Assembly: GCA_030038195.1 (NCBI GenBank)
Contig: JASHPJ010000124.1
Coordinates: forward strand, 81,451-145,450
Origin: Acidobacteriaceae bacterium
GTDB lineage: Bacteria; Acidobacteriota; Terriglobia; Terriglobales; Acidobacteriaceae
DNA: 64,000 nucleotides
Reading direction: 5' to 3'
Shown: positions 1 through 8,281 of the stretch, piece by piece
Layout of the letters: the number at the start of each line of letters is the position of its first letter
Numbering within the stretch: position 1 is the first letter of the stretch
Notes under the pieces: generated by a model
The model's input: only the letters and a program-made list of their open reading frames with translations
What the model was told of the DNA's origin: nothing
Database searches by the model: none
Program-made: the position numbers and the translations under genes

Positions 1-388
1 GGGCGCAACCAGATGGATGTCCAGGACCCTCTCGGACGGACGATACATCACCCCGGAAATGGCCGAAATCCGCTGAAATTTAGACGTGACCATCCAGTTC
101 GTCCGGAGCCTGTTGCCTCGAAAGCTGTCCTATCACTTTTTTATGAATGTACCGGTTGCCCCGGACGGAGAGCTGAATTGCGCAGACGAAACTTCCGCTG
201 CAGGGAAGTGCATGGAGCTGCGCGCAGAAACAGATGTGCTTGATGCTCATCAGCAACTGCCCGCAATTAAACAACCCAGGGAATGCCTATAACCCTATGT
301 CGATTGAAGTGCTGATCTGGGATGCCTCAAGGCAACGTTCCGCAGAGTTTTTCGTTCATGTGATTGCCCCGGTTTTTGCCCCGGCCTC
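1..388. other. No gene seen upstream of fluoride operon promoter
   Basis: Only short ORFs without ribosome-binding sites or recognisable domains occur on either strand. I see no tRNA, repeat or terminator. It is the upstream flank of the promoter at 389-417. Confidence 0.5.
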
Positions 389-417
389 TTGATAAGGAGG
401 TGTGGCAGATATATACT
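389..417 (+). promoter_or_regulatory. Sigma70-type promoter of the fluoride operon
   Basis: A -35 hexamer TTGATA (389-394) and a -10 hexamer TATACT (412-417) are separated by exactly 17 bases. Each differs from consensus at one position. A start near 424 would place the fluoride aptamer (431-490) at the very 5' end of the transcript, as is usual for riboswitch leaders. Inferred by eye; no transcript data. Confidence 0.75.
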
Positions 418-430
418 GTTAGTAGTTTGT

Positions 431-515
431 GGTGACGGAGTTCACCCTTAACCGCTGTCCCATCCAATAGGCTGGACAGATGATGACTCCTGACAGGGAT
501 TCCTGTTGGGGGAGT
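431..515 (+). promoter_or_regulatory. Fluoride riboswitch 1 (crcB motif), upstream of eno
   Basis: P1 is GGTGA (431-435) with TCACC (442-446). Its loop contains GGAGT (437-441), which can pair with ACTCC (486-490) as the pseudoknot typical of the crcB motif. P3 is CTGTCC (455-460) with GGACAG (474-479), followed by the conserved GATGA-ACTCC region. In the expression platform the same ACTCC strand can instead pair with GGAGT at 511-515, extended by ACAGG (493-497) with CCTGT (502-506), so ligand binding and this hairpin exclude each other. The hairpin lacks a U-tract, and the next gene (eno, 778) is 263 nt away, so whether control acts on transcription or translation is not clear. Confidence 0.93.
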
Positions 516-777
516 TGTGTCCCGGCTCGATCCCTGATCAGAAAATCCAGGAGTTTGCGTTCATGTTGAGCGCTCGGATTTTGTCCGCATTCGGGGACTT
601 CATTCTGCTGACGGCCACGCTGTCTGCGATCCGTTTTCGGTACGCAGCGCTCTTGCCCGCTCCGATTCTGACCTCACCTAGAGCGCAGTTCTTGATGCGT
701 GTTCCTGGCGCACCCTTTTCCTTATTCATGCAACTTTTTTCTACCAATGGCCTGAATGGCTGAGAAAGTGTGAAACG
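516..777 (+). other. Long leader between fluoride riboswitch 1 and eno, unexplained
   Basis: 262 nt without a convincing gene. An ORF on the plus strand (ATG at 563, preceded by CAGGAG, stop at 763, 66 codons) and one on the minus strand (about 538-729, 63 codons, basic) overlap here; neither matches a family I recognise. The spacing is odd for a riboswitch and could be an insertion or the remnant of a gene that the switch originally controlled. Confidence 0.4.
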
Positions 778-2079
778 ATGTCCGAAATTGCAAGGCTCGA
801 AGCTCTGGAAATTCTCGATTCCCGTGGGAATCCAACACTCGCTGTCACCGCAACTTTGTCGAATGGCGTGCAAGCAACTGCAAAAGTGCCATCCGGCGCA
901 TCGACCGGAAAACGGGAAGCGGTTGAGCTGAGAGATGGCGATAAAAGACGCTATGACGGTAAGGGTGTCCTCAGGGCCAAGAGCCACGTGGAGACCGAGA
1001 TTCTGAATTGGGTCCGCGGTCTCGATGCCAACAATCAAGCCGCTCTTGACAAGACAATGTGCGAGCTTGATGGAACGCCAAACAAAGCCCGTCTTGGAGC
1101 CAATGCCATTCTTGGTGTTTCTCTGGCGGTAGCGCGGGCCTCGGCAGCCGATCGCGGCTTGCCGCTGTACGCCAGTCTTGGGGATCTTTCAGCCAACCTG
1201 ATTCCAGCTCCTTGGTTCAATGTATTGAATGGCGGAAGACACGCCGATAACAGTGTCGACTTCCAGGAGTTCATGATTTCGCCAGTGGGAGCGCCTCGAT
1301 ACAGCGACGGTTTGCGCGCCGCGGCTGAGACATTCCACGCGTTGAAGTCCGTTCTCCACAAAAAGGGCCTGAACACCGCCGTCGGCGATGAGGGCGGCTT
1401 TGCGCCCCAATTAAAGTCGAACGAAGAGCCGATTGAATTGATTCTCGAAGCGATTCACAAGGCCGGCTACAAGCCGGGAAAAGATGTAGTTCTCGTGCTC
1501 GATCCGGCAACAAGCGAGCTGTTCGAAGACGGCGAATATGTTTTTGCGAAATCGGGCAAGAACAGAATGTCGCCTGCGCAGATGATCGAATTCTGGAGCG
1601 GCTTGCTCGATCAGTACCCCGAGATATGGGCGCTTGAAGACGGAGTGGCCGAGGACGATCGTACGGGATGGCAGCGATTAACCAGGATGCTCGGCGATCG
1701 AATTCAGTTAGTCGGTGACGATAACTTTGTGACCAACCCATCGATCTTCAAGCAAGGGATCAAGGATGGAATTGCCAATGCGATTTTGATCAAGCTGAAC
1801 CAGATCGGCACGGTAACGGAAACACTGGAATGTATCCAGATCGCGCGCGCGAACGGCTATGGCGCGGTCATCTCCCATCGATCAGGAGAGACGGATGACA
1901 CCAGCATTGCGGACCTGGCCGTAGCCGCAGGCATGGGGCAGATCAAGACGGGCTCAACCAGCCGCGGAGAGCGCATCGCCAAGTACAACCGCTTTTTAGA
2001 GATTGAGCAGGAGCTTGGATCGAAAGCTCGCTATGCTGGTTCCAGTGTGTACGAGCGCTGGCAGGCGGTGAAGGCTTAA
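778..2079 (+). CDS. eno: Enolase (phosphopyruvate hydratase), in fluoride-controlled operon
   Basis: Interconverts 2-phosphoglycerate and phosphoenolpyruvate in the cytoplasm with two Mg ions. At 433 aa it is normal length. Seen: the phosphate loop SGASTG, VGDEGGFAP with the catalytic glutamate, metal ligands in VLDPATSE, ALEDG and QLVGDDNFVTN, the catalytic-lysine region ILIKLNQIGT, SHRSGETDDT and the substrate lysine in IKTGS. The active site appears intact. Odd: NGGRHADN, where most bacterial enolases have NGGAHA or NGGSHA, and ALEDGVAEDD in the loop usually IEDGLDE. Enolase is the best known enzyme inhibited by fluoride and is a known member of crcB-riboswitch regulons, which fits the aptamer upstream. 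Its ribosome-binding site (GAG then 12 nt) is weak. It may be a second, stress-specific enolase, but the rest of the genome is not visible. Confidence 0.96.
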   Translation: MSEIARLEALEILDSRGNPTLAVTATLSNGVQATAKVPSGASTGKREAVELRDGDKRRYDGKGVLRAKSHVETEILNWVRGLDANNQAALDKTMCELDGTPNKARLGANAILGVSLAVARASAADRGLPLYASLGDLSANLIPAPWFNVLNGGRHADNSVDFQEFMISPVGAPRYSDGLRAAAETFHALKSVLHKKGLNTAVGDEGGFAPQLKSNEEPIELILEAIHKAGYKPGKDVVLVLDPATSELFEDGEYVFAKSGKNRMSPAQMIEFWSGLLDQYPEIWALEDGVAEDDRTGWQRLTRMLGDRIQLVGDDNFVTNPSIFKQGIKDGIANAILIKLNQIGTVTETLECIQIARANGYGAVISHRSGETDDTSIADLAVAAGMGQIKTGSTSRGERIAKYNRFLEIEQELGSKARYAGSSVYERWQAVKA

Positions 2080-2097
2080 GAGAGCCAAAACCGATAT

Positions 2098-2171
2098 GGG
2101 TGTTGGAGTCCACCAGAGATCGCTCGCTAGGGCAGATGACTCCTCGGGAGCCAAAAATTCGGAGGAGTCAT
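2098..2171 (+). promoter_or_regulatory. Fluoride riboswitch 2 with translational expression platform
   Basis: P1 is GGTG (2099-2102) with CACC (2111-2114); its loop has GGAGT (2105-2109), complementary to ACTCC (2139-2143). A short P3 can form from GCTC (2122-2125) and GGGC (2130-2133). The ACTCC strand belongs to the run 2136-2145, which is perfectly complementary over 10 bases to 2162-2171; that second strand contains the Shine-Dalgarno GGAGGAG and the first two bases of the ATG at 2170. With fluoride the pseudoknot would occupy ACTCC and free the ribosome site; without it the start would be sealed. There is no promoter between the eno stop (2079) and here, so this looks like an intra-operon switch. 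Confidence 0.87.
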
Positions 2172-4272
2172 GCCCAACAAAGGTCTGGAAGTGGTGAAGT
2201 CCCGACGCCCAGGCGAGTTGAACGAGGCGCAGCAGCGGCGTCTGCTCGTCTCCTGCCAATACATTGACAAGCTGCTTGGCAGCATCGAAAACGCGCTGCA
2301 CTCCGCGTCGTCGCTATCGCCATTTCCACGGTATGTCGTCGACGTGACGCCCGCCCAGGCGCGCGTATTGGAAGACCACATACGCCGCATCCGGACTCAA
2401 CTGCTGCACGCCTTGGATTGGCAGTGCATGAAGCCGGAACCACCTGAAATTCCTGTCACGCGAGCGATCACTACCGATCTCGCATTCATCGATATCGCAA
2501 TCGAAGAACTCAGGCCGAGCTACATGCGTGGAAGTGGCGCTGTGCCCGAGGACGCGGTGGCTGAGCTGAACGGGGTCGTTCACGAGCTGCGCTCCATTGT
2601 TCAAAGCATGAACCACTATGTTCGTCAGGAGCTGGGCATCAATCTCGAATCGCGTCTGCGCAAGCTGGAAGCGACCGGGTATAATGTGGCTCTTTTGCGC
2701 CTGATCGAGGAACTCATTACCCGTCATGGGCTCGTAGAATTTCGCGCGCGCATTGACTCGCTGGCTTCCCGTCTCGAGGACAACAACCTTGAGGTTGCCC
2801 TGTTCGGCCGCGTCAGCAGCGGAAAGTCGTCGCTCTTGAATGCTCTTCTGAACACCAACGTTCTTCCCGTAGGCATCAATCCCATTACCGCCGTTCCAAC
2901 AAGACTGACTTATGGACCGGCCGTTCGCGCTGCCATCACATTCGGCAGCGGCAGAGAAGAGGAAGTCACTCTCGACGAGCTTGCCAAGCTGGTGACAGAG
3001 CAGGGAAATCCCGGCAATCTGCGCAACGTCGTGCGCGCTGTGGTTGAGGTTCCTTCTCCGCGACTCAAGCAGGGCATCGTCCTGGTGGACACCCCTGGGC
3101 TTGGCTCGCTGGCCCGGCGCGGCGCCGCAGAGACGCTGGCCTATCTGCCATCCTGCGATCTTGCGCTCTTTCTTCTTGACGCGGGAACTTCACTCAATGA
3201 CGAAGACATCGGCACTCTTCGCCTGCTTTATGAGGCAGGGATCCCCGCGATTGTGCTTCTCAGCAAAGCAGACCTTCTTGCTCCAGGGGACCTGCATCAG
3301 ACAACCGGCTACATTCAGGAACAGCTTCATGCCGAGCTCGGCCTCGGGACAAGCGTGCACGCCGTCAGCTCACTGCCGGAGCGGACGGTGCTGCTCGATC
3401 ATTTCTTCGAATGTGAGCTCCTTCCGCGATTTGAGCAGGCGCGTGCGCTTCGGAACAGCTCTATCGCCAGAAAAATTGGGGCATTGCGCGATTCCGTTGC
3501 CGCGGCCCTTACCACGATCCTGGACCAGACAAAGCGGAGAGGGCAGGAATACCCAAGCGATGTGCACGATCTTGAGGAGCAACTGCGCTTGATCACAGGT
3601 GAGATCGGGGAGCAGGGCTCCATTTTAAGCCACGCCTTCTTCAGGCTTGCCGAGATGCCGGATGCGATCCTTTCCGAAGCGGCGGACAGCGCAGTTGCGT
3701 GGGTGCTGGCAAACAAAAAACCTCGCGTCTCCTCGATGCGGCTTTCCGAGTGGCTGCACGACGCCGTCTGGAACGCGGTGGGGCGCAGTGTTGACGATGT
3801 CCGCGAGGTCTGTCGGCGCGCCATCTTTACTCTTCAGACCGTAGCCCAGGAGATGGGGCGTACAGACGTGCCATCTCCCGATGAAATAGAGATTCTGTTG
3901 CGCGATGTGCCCCGGTTCGAGTTGGCTACGCTTCCGGAGAGCGTGAATCTGCAGCCGTGGGTGTTTCTGGGAAACCGGTTCCTGCGGTATAAGGTGCGAG
4001 CGTCTCTTCGAAGCAATGTTGGCGGCCTGGTGAAACAAGAGCTGCATCTTTATGGGCAGGCGTTATCGCAATGGGGTCGGCAGTTCGCAAATAAGATCGT
4101 GCATCTGGTGGGGTCGTATGCCGATGCCTACCGTGTTCAACTGCACCGGATTACCGGAACCTCGAATGACGCTGTGGACGTTCCCCAGCTTGAGCGGGAT
4201 CTATCTCTGTTGGCAAGCTGGACGGCAGATGAAGGCGCCGGCGTGACCGACACCCTGCAGAAGGAGGCCTGA
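2170..4272 (+). CDS. Dynamin-like GTPase, fluoride-riboswitch controlled
   Basis: 700 aa. About 200 mostly helical residues precede a GTPase domain with P-loop GRVSSGKS (213-220), G3 DTPGLG (about 307-312) and G4 SKAD (about 365-368). A long helical region follows, with no obvious stretch long enough for a certain transmembrane helix. The layout is that of bacterial dynamin-like proteins, which use GTP to assemble on and remodel membranes. The start is fixed by GGAGGAG at 2161-2167 and by the overlapping riboswitch 2. The TGA is followed after two bases by the TTG start of crcB, so translation is probably coupled. A dedicated role in fluoride stress (membrane protection, or organising CrcB) is inference. 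A second, only distantly similar GTPase lies at 6451. Confidence 0.85.
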   Translation: MPNKGLEVVKSRRPGELNEAQQRRLLVSCQYIDKLLGSIENALHSASSLSPFPRYVVDVTPAQARVLEDHIRRIRTQLLHALDWQCMKPEPPEIPVTRAITTDLAFIDIAIEELRPSYMRGSGAVPEDAVAELNGVVHELRSIVQSMNHYVRQELGINLESRLRKLEATGYNVALLRLIEELITRHGLVEFRARIDSLASRLEDNNLEVALFGRVSSGKSSLLNALLNTNVLPVGINPITAVPTRLTYGPAVRAAITFGSGREEEVTLDELAKLVTEQGNPGNLRNVVRAVVEVPSPRLKQGIVLVDTPGLGSLARRGAAETLAYLPSCDLALFLLDAGTSLNDEDIGTLRLLYEAGIPAIVLLSKADLLAPGDLHQTTGYIQEQLHAELGLGTSVHAVSSLPERTVLLDHFFECELLPRFEQARALRNSSIARKIGALRDSVAAALTTILDQTKRRGQEYPSDVHDLEEQLRLITGEIGEQGSILSHAFFRLAEMPDAILSEAADSAVAWVLANKKPRVSSMRLSEWLHDAVWNAVGRSVDDVREVCRRAIFTLQTVAQEMGRTDVPSPDEIEILLRDVPRFELATLPESVNLQPWVFLGNRFLRYKVRASLRSNVGGLVKQELHLYGQALSQWGRQFANKIVHLVGSYADAYRVQLHRITGTSNDAVDVPQLERDLSLLASWTADEGAGVTDTLQKEA

Positions 4273-4274
4273 AC

Positions 4275-4649
4275 TTGCAAAGATATTTCTTTATTGCGAT
4301 TGGCGGCGCATTGGGCTCGATTACCCGGTACTGGGTGGGCTCGGAAGTCGCCGATCGCATGGGAACCAAGTTTCCATACGGCACATTCTTCATCAATATC
4401 TCGGCCTGCGTGATTATCGGGTTCTCTCTCACTCTGCTGGCAAAGCGGGCAGAGTTGAGCCCCGCCTGGAGGTTCCTGGTGCCGGTCGGTTTTGTCGGCG
4501 CCTACAGCACTTTTTCGACCTATGAATGGGAAACCCTATCTTCCATTCGAACGGGGGCTTTTTTCATTGCGGCGTTATACGCGGTCAGCAGTCTTCTTCT
4601 TGGGCTCGTTGCGGTCTGGTTTGGCTCTCTTATCGCGGAGATCATCTAA
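4275..4649 (+). CDS. crcB: Fluoride-specific ion channel CrcB/Fluc
   Basis: 124 aa inner-membrane protein with four hydrophobic segments, the usual size of a dual-topology Fluc subunit. Seen: GGALGSITRYW near the N-terminus, GTFFINISACVIIGF (family pattern GT-x3-N-x3-G) and GFVGAYSTFSTYEWE, which carries the Phe-box and the polar TxFS track of fluoride channels. It exports fluoride and is the diagnostic gene for the crcB riboswitch. The start is TTG at 4275, preceded by AAGGAGG at 4261-4267 inside the end of the GTPase gene. Its TAA overlaps the ATG of the next gene (TAATG), showing one operon. Confidence 0.96.
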   Translation: MQRYFFIAIGGALGSITRYWVGSEVADRMGTKFPYGTFFINISACVIIGFSLTLLAKRAELSPAWRFLVPVGFVGAYSTFSTYEWETLSSIRTGAFFIAALYAVSSLLLGLVAVWFGSLIAEII

Positions 4650-5215
4650 TGAGAACGCAAAAGCAACTCGCTTTTTACCAGTCAATCCTTGAAGCGCTTG
4701 CAGAGGCCGGGTGCCCGTTTTGCCGGTTCTTAAAGGACTACCAGGCAGCACGACTTCAAATTCACTCGAACCGCCAGTTCCAATACCTGTGTAATTTTCA
4801 TACCTGGGGCCTGGCTGCGGTACAGAACGCCCTGACTGCCGCAGAGGTCTTTCTGGACCTGGTCGAGAAATCGGCGATAGTCACTGGAGAGCATCCAAGC
4901 TGTGAAATCTGCAGCGAAGTTGCTGCCGAAGAGGATAGGCGGATTCGGGAGCTGGCAAGCTGCATTCACCGGACCGATGTTACCGATTGGCTGCGCAAGG
5001 ACGCGATATTCTGCATTCCTCATGGAACCAAGCTGCGCCACCAGGTCCAGCCTGTCGTCGCCGCCCGTATTGATGCAATTATCGACAACCACCGCAGGCA
5101 ATTGATTCAGGAACTGGAGACATTGCATGACACGCCACAGACGGACAGGCCAGGCTGGGGCGCGCTGGGACGCGCCGCGGAGTTCCTGGTTTCGCAACGT
5201 GGTCTGCATGTATAG
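4649..5215 (+). CDS. Cys-rich protein of unknown function (CPFC and CEIC motifs)
   Basis: 188 aa when started at the ATG that overlaps the crcB stop (TAATG, 4647-4651). An upstream in-frame extension to 4526 lies inside crcB and is unlikely. Seen: CPFC (residues 22-25), a LCNFH segment, CEIC, and a Cys-x-Pro-His segment (FCIPHG) before a helical C-terminus. Pairs of Cys and the His suggest a structural zinc site; the arrangement recalls DUF6062-type proteins, but I cannot confirm that. No signal peptide, so cytoplasmic. Its position between crcB and the DUF190 genes implies a role in fluoride response, otherwise unknown. Confidence 0.8.
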   Translation: MRTQKQLAFYQSILEALAEAGCPFCRFLKDYQAARLQIHSNRQFQYLCNFHTWGLAAVQNALTAAEVFLDLVEKSAIVTGEHPSCEICSEVAAEEDRRIRELASCIHRTDVTDWLRKDAIFCIPHGTKLRHQVQPVVAARIDAIIDNHRRQLIQELETLHDTPQTDRPGWGALGRAAEFLVSQRGLHV

Positions 5216-5230
5216 AAGGAGCCAAGAAGC

Positions 5231-5977
5231 ATGTTGAATGCCGGCAAGGCTGTCAAGGTATCGATCTACGTGAGTGAAGGGGCAACACATCACGGCGTTC
5301 CCACTTATTCCAGCATCATCGACTTTCTTTTTTATCGAGGTATTTCAGGCGCGACGGTGTTGAAGGGCATTGCCGGATTCGGTGCTGACCATCATATGCA
5401 CTCTGCCGGTTACGTTGAAATATCTCATCACTTGCCTCTCAAGATTGAATTTATCGAGACGAAGGAAAAGGTGGACGAAATTCTCGGCAAGCTTGAAGAG
5501 ATGGCCGGGAGCGGGATGATCGAGATCCAGGAGACCACGGTGGCAAAACCCGCCCGGGTTTCAAAGTCGAAAAAGATGGCGCCGCCCGCGCACCTGAAAA
5601 TTGAGGGCAAGGCAAAAATGATGCGCATCTACATCGGCGAAGTCGATCGCTGGAGGGACAAGCCTCTTCATACTGCCCTCGTTGAGGCCATGCGGGCGAA
5701 CGATATCGCCGGTGTCACTGTGTATCGGGGCATCCTCGGCTACGGCGCTCATGGACGCATTCACAAAGACAAGGCATTACATATCTCCCACGACGCCTCG
5801 ATCATGCTGTCGGTGATCGATCGAGAAGAGAAGCTGCAGGCCTTCCTCCCGATTGTTGAGCAAATGGTGGAGGAAGGGTTGGTGGTTTTATCCGATGTCG
5901 ACATTATCAAGTATTCCTACCGCGCAATGGAGGTCGAATCACCAGAAGCAACTGGATCGGGAAGCAGTTCAGCATAA
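5231..5977 (+). CDS. Double DUF190-domain protein
   Basis: 248 aa with two copies of the DUF190 domain (about 8-100 and 128-230) joined by a basic Pro/Lys linker. Each has the family core: a first strand (KVSIYV, MMRIYIGE), a helix, then GISGATVLKGIAGFG or AGVTVYRGILGYG, and a C-terminal IEI or VVL strand region. DUF190 is a ferredoxin-like or PII-like fold often encoded beside crcB, in places fused to it. Small-molecule sensing by analogy with PII proteins is inference. AAGGAG at 5216-5221 supports the start. The second domain is closer to the single DUF190 protein that follows than to the first domain. Confidence 0.9.
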   Translation: MLNAGKAVKVSIYVSEGATHHGVPTYSSIIDFLFYRGISGATVLKGIAGFGADHHMHSAGYVEISHHLPLKIEFIETKEKVDEILGKLEEMAGSGMIEIQETTVAKPARVSKSKKMAPPAHLKIEGKAKMMRIYIGEVDRWRDKPLHTALVEAMRANDIAGVTVYRGILGYGAHGRIHKDKALHISHDASIMLSVIDREEKLQAFLPIVEQMVEEGLVVLSDVDIIKYSYRAMEVESPEATGSGSSSA

Positions 5978-5991
5978 GCGGAGGCTTAGCC

Positions 5992-6354
5992 ATGAAGGAA
6001 CAGTTTCAAGCGCGCATGTTGCGGGTCCATTTCGGCGAAGGCGATAAGTGGCAGGGTAAGCCGCTGCATGAAGCGATTGTCGCCAAATGCAAAGAGGTAG
6101 GCATGGCTGGCGCCATTGTGTACCGGGGCATCGAGGGATATGGATCCAGCACGCGAATACGGCATGCCAGGGCCCTGTCGCGCGATGCGCCCATCATGCT
6201 GAGCATCATCGACTCTGAAGAGCAGATCGCCAAACTGATTCCCCATCTCGACACAATGGTTGAGGAAGGGCTGATCGCTATGTCTCATGTGGAGGTCATA
6301 CGGTATTCGAAAGGCTCTGCGGGCGCTCAGAAATTCGATATTCCGATTGGTTGA
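5992..6354 (+). CDS. DUF190 protein
   Basis: 120 aa, one DUF190 domain with MLRVHFGEGDKWQGKPL at the start, AGAIVYRGIEGYG in the middle and a terminal VEVIRYSKG region. It closely resembles the second domain of the preceding gene and probably arose by duplication. GGAGG at 5980-5984 precedes the ATG by 7 nt, and only 14 nt separate it from the upstream stop, so it is in the same operon. PII-like oligomerisation is expected from the family; the ligand is unknown. Confidence 0.9.
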   Translation: MKEQFQARMLRVHFGEGDKWQGKPLHEAIVAKCKEVGMAGAIVYRGIEGYGSSTRIRHARALSRDAPIMLSIIDSEEQIAKLIPHLDTMVEEGLIAMSHVEVIRYSKGSAGAQKFDIPIG

Positions 6355-6450
6355 CTGCAGGGACTCGCCGATTTTGGAGAACGACAGTCTCAAGCGAGCG
6401 GCAACATCTCGGTGAACTCTGATCGAGCCGGCAGAATGCAAGGCGGCACC

Positions 6451-8205
6451 ATGACAGATCATGAATCTATACAGACGGATCGTGCGGCGCTCTTACAGTC
6501 CGTTGACGTTCTTTCCGACTTGGCAAAACGCAACCAGATCGAGGACCTGCAGGTCGCGCTGGCGGCGCTTTCGGAAAAGTTAGAGAGGAACCGCTTCAAT
6601 CTGGCCGTGCTCGGCCAAATGAAGCGCGGCAAGAGCTCGTTCATCAATGCATTGCTGGGTGCGGAAATATTACCTACCGGTATCCTCCCGCTCACATCCG
6701 TGATTACCCGAGTGACGTATGGGCCCGTGCCAACGGCAACCATCTTCTATAATTCGGGCCGATCGGAATCGATCGAAGTACCGGCTCTCCGCGAATACAT
6801 CACGGAAGCAGCTAACCCTGGGAACCGGAAACAGGTGGCCGCCGCGGAAGTAACCTATTCTGCCGGGCTCCTGCGCATGGGAATTGATCTCATTGATACA
6901 CCGGGGATCGGTTCAACTCACTCACATAACACGTCGACAACCGAGGACTATCTCAGCGAAGTCGATGCCGGCATCGTGGTACTTTCTGTCGACCCTCCGA
7001 TTACTGCCGTCGAATTGCAGTTCCTGCGGCGCGTTCATGAGGATATTCCCCGGTTGCTGTTCGTCATCAACAAGGCTGACATGGTGATGCCGAGCGAGCT
7101 GGAAACCATTCGGAGATTTCTTGAGCGCGAGCTGCGTAATCGTATCGGTATTGAGAGTCCCGAGCTTTTCCCGCTTTCTGCGCGCCAGGCGATGCGGGAG
7201 CAGTTAGATCCAACGCTGGAAAAATCCAGCGGCTTAGAGCAACTGGCTGCCCGGCTTCATTATTTTGCTTCCAAGGAGCGGGAACGGACCCTCCTTCAAT
7301 CGATCGGACTCGACTTATTGCGCATAGCAAACACTCTCCGCTTCACGGCACTCATCGGCGAAAGAGCCAGAGCGATGCGTGGCGAGGATCTCGAAAAGCG
7401 GAAACAATTGCTCGAAGCGGCGCTTGCGAAAAGCGATCAGGAATTCAAGGACCTGCGTCATCTGCTTCGACAGGACGCGGCCTCGATCGTCGCGCAGGTA
7501 GAGGCTGATCTTAAAGACCATGTTGCCGCGGCAAAGCCCGGAGTGCGTGAGCAGCTAACAAGATTAAGACAGGAGCATCCAACGGAAACCCGCTTGCGGC
7601 TGGGAGAGCTGCTGGATCGGTTCCTGGGTGATGAAGTTGCGGCTACGTTTGATGGATGGTGCACGAGAGAGGACGAATATATCCAAAAGAAATTGGCGGA
7701 ATTATCGGATCGGTTCGTTGAAAGAACGAACACGGTGCTGGAACGGCTGCAACAAGCAGCCGGCGCGTTGTTCGATGTTCCGGTTTCGCACGTAGATTTC
7801 AGTTCGGCTCTGACGATGGAGAGTCATCTTTATTACCATACGGACCCTGTTTTTATGTATCAACTGGACAAGTTGATCTTTATCCTGCCTAAATTCCTGC
7901 TGCGTCCCATCGTGTTTCGCAGGATGCTGAGCTATATCGACAGAGAGCTCGATCGCAACTCAGGGCGAATCCGCTATGACTACGTGCAGAGGCTGGAGAA
8001 ATCCATCGCTGCATTCGAGCAGGAACTGAAGAGCGCAGTTTCCATCGTCACCGATAATCTCCGTCGCGTGCTGCAATCGGGGGCAAAGGATGCCGAATGC
8101 TCACAGGCAACCGTATCGCAATTGGACCCAATCATTGCACAGTGCTCCTCGCTGCTGGCTGGAGCAAATCTGAATCCTCAATTTGCGGAAACTGCGGGAG
8201 GGTAA
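6451..8205 (+). CDS. Second dynamin-like GTPase
   Basis: 584 aa from the ATG at 6451, which has AAGGCGG (6440-6446) at good spacing; the frame is open to a GTG at 6412. GTPase motifs lie close to the N-terminus: P-loop GQMKRGKSS (about 55-63), G3 DTPGIGS (about 149-155) and G4 NKAD (about 207-210). Long helices follow. A hydrophobic patch with FILPKFLLRPIVFRR (about residues 475-490) could be the membrane-contact paddle. It lacks the 150-residue N-terminal region of the GTPase at 2170, so the two may form an unequal pair, as seen in some bacterial dynamin-like pairs. Same operon as crcB by position and orientation; the 96-nt gap upstream has no terminator I can see. Confidence 0.85.
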   Translation: MTDHESIQTDRAALLQSVDVLSDLAKRNQIEDLQVALAALSEKLERNRFNLAVLGQMKRGKSSFINALLGAEILPTGILPLTSVITRVTYGPVPTATIFYNSGRSESIEVPALREYITEAANPGNRKQVAAAEVTYSAGLLRMGIDLIDTPGIGSTHSHNTSTTEDYLSEVDAGIVVLSVDPPITAVELQFLRRVHEDIPRLLFVINKADMVMPSELETIRRFLERELRNRIGIESPELFPLSARQAMREQLDPTLEKSSGLEQLAARLHYFASKERERTLLQSIGLDLLRIANTLRFTALIGERARAMRGEDLEKRKQLLEAALAKSDQEFKDLRHLLRQDAASIVAQVEADLKDHVAAAKPGVREQLTRLRQEHPTETRLRLGELLDRFLGDEVAATFDGWCTREDEYIQKKLAELSDRFVERTNTVLERLQQAAGALFDVPVSHVDFSSALTMESHLYYHTDPVFMYQLDKLIFILPKFLLRPIVFRRMLSYIDRELDRNSGRIRYDYVQRLEKSIAAFEQELKSAVSIVTDNLRRVLQSGAKDAECSQATVSQLDPIIAQCSSLLAGANLNPQFAETAGG

Positions 8206-8281
8206 GTCAAGGGCAGCTTACTGTTGACTGGTCGAAAGTCGCGAAAAGTAAGTCACCAGAGTTTCGGAGAAGGATAAACCG

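Noticed and set aside
538..1038. 166-codon minus-strand ORF over the eno leader
   Set aside because: Most of it is antisense to eno. Only the last 63 codons are outside and they match no family I know; no good ribosome-binding site.
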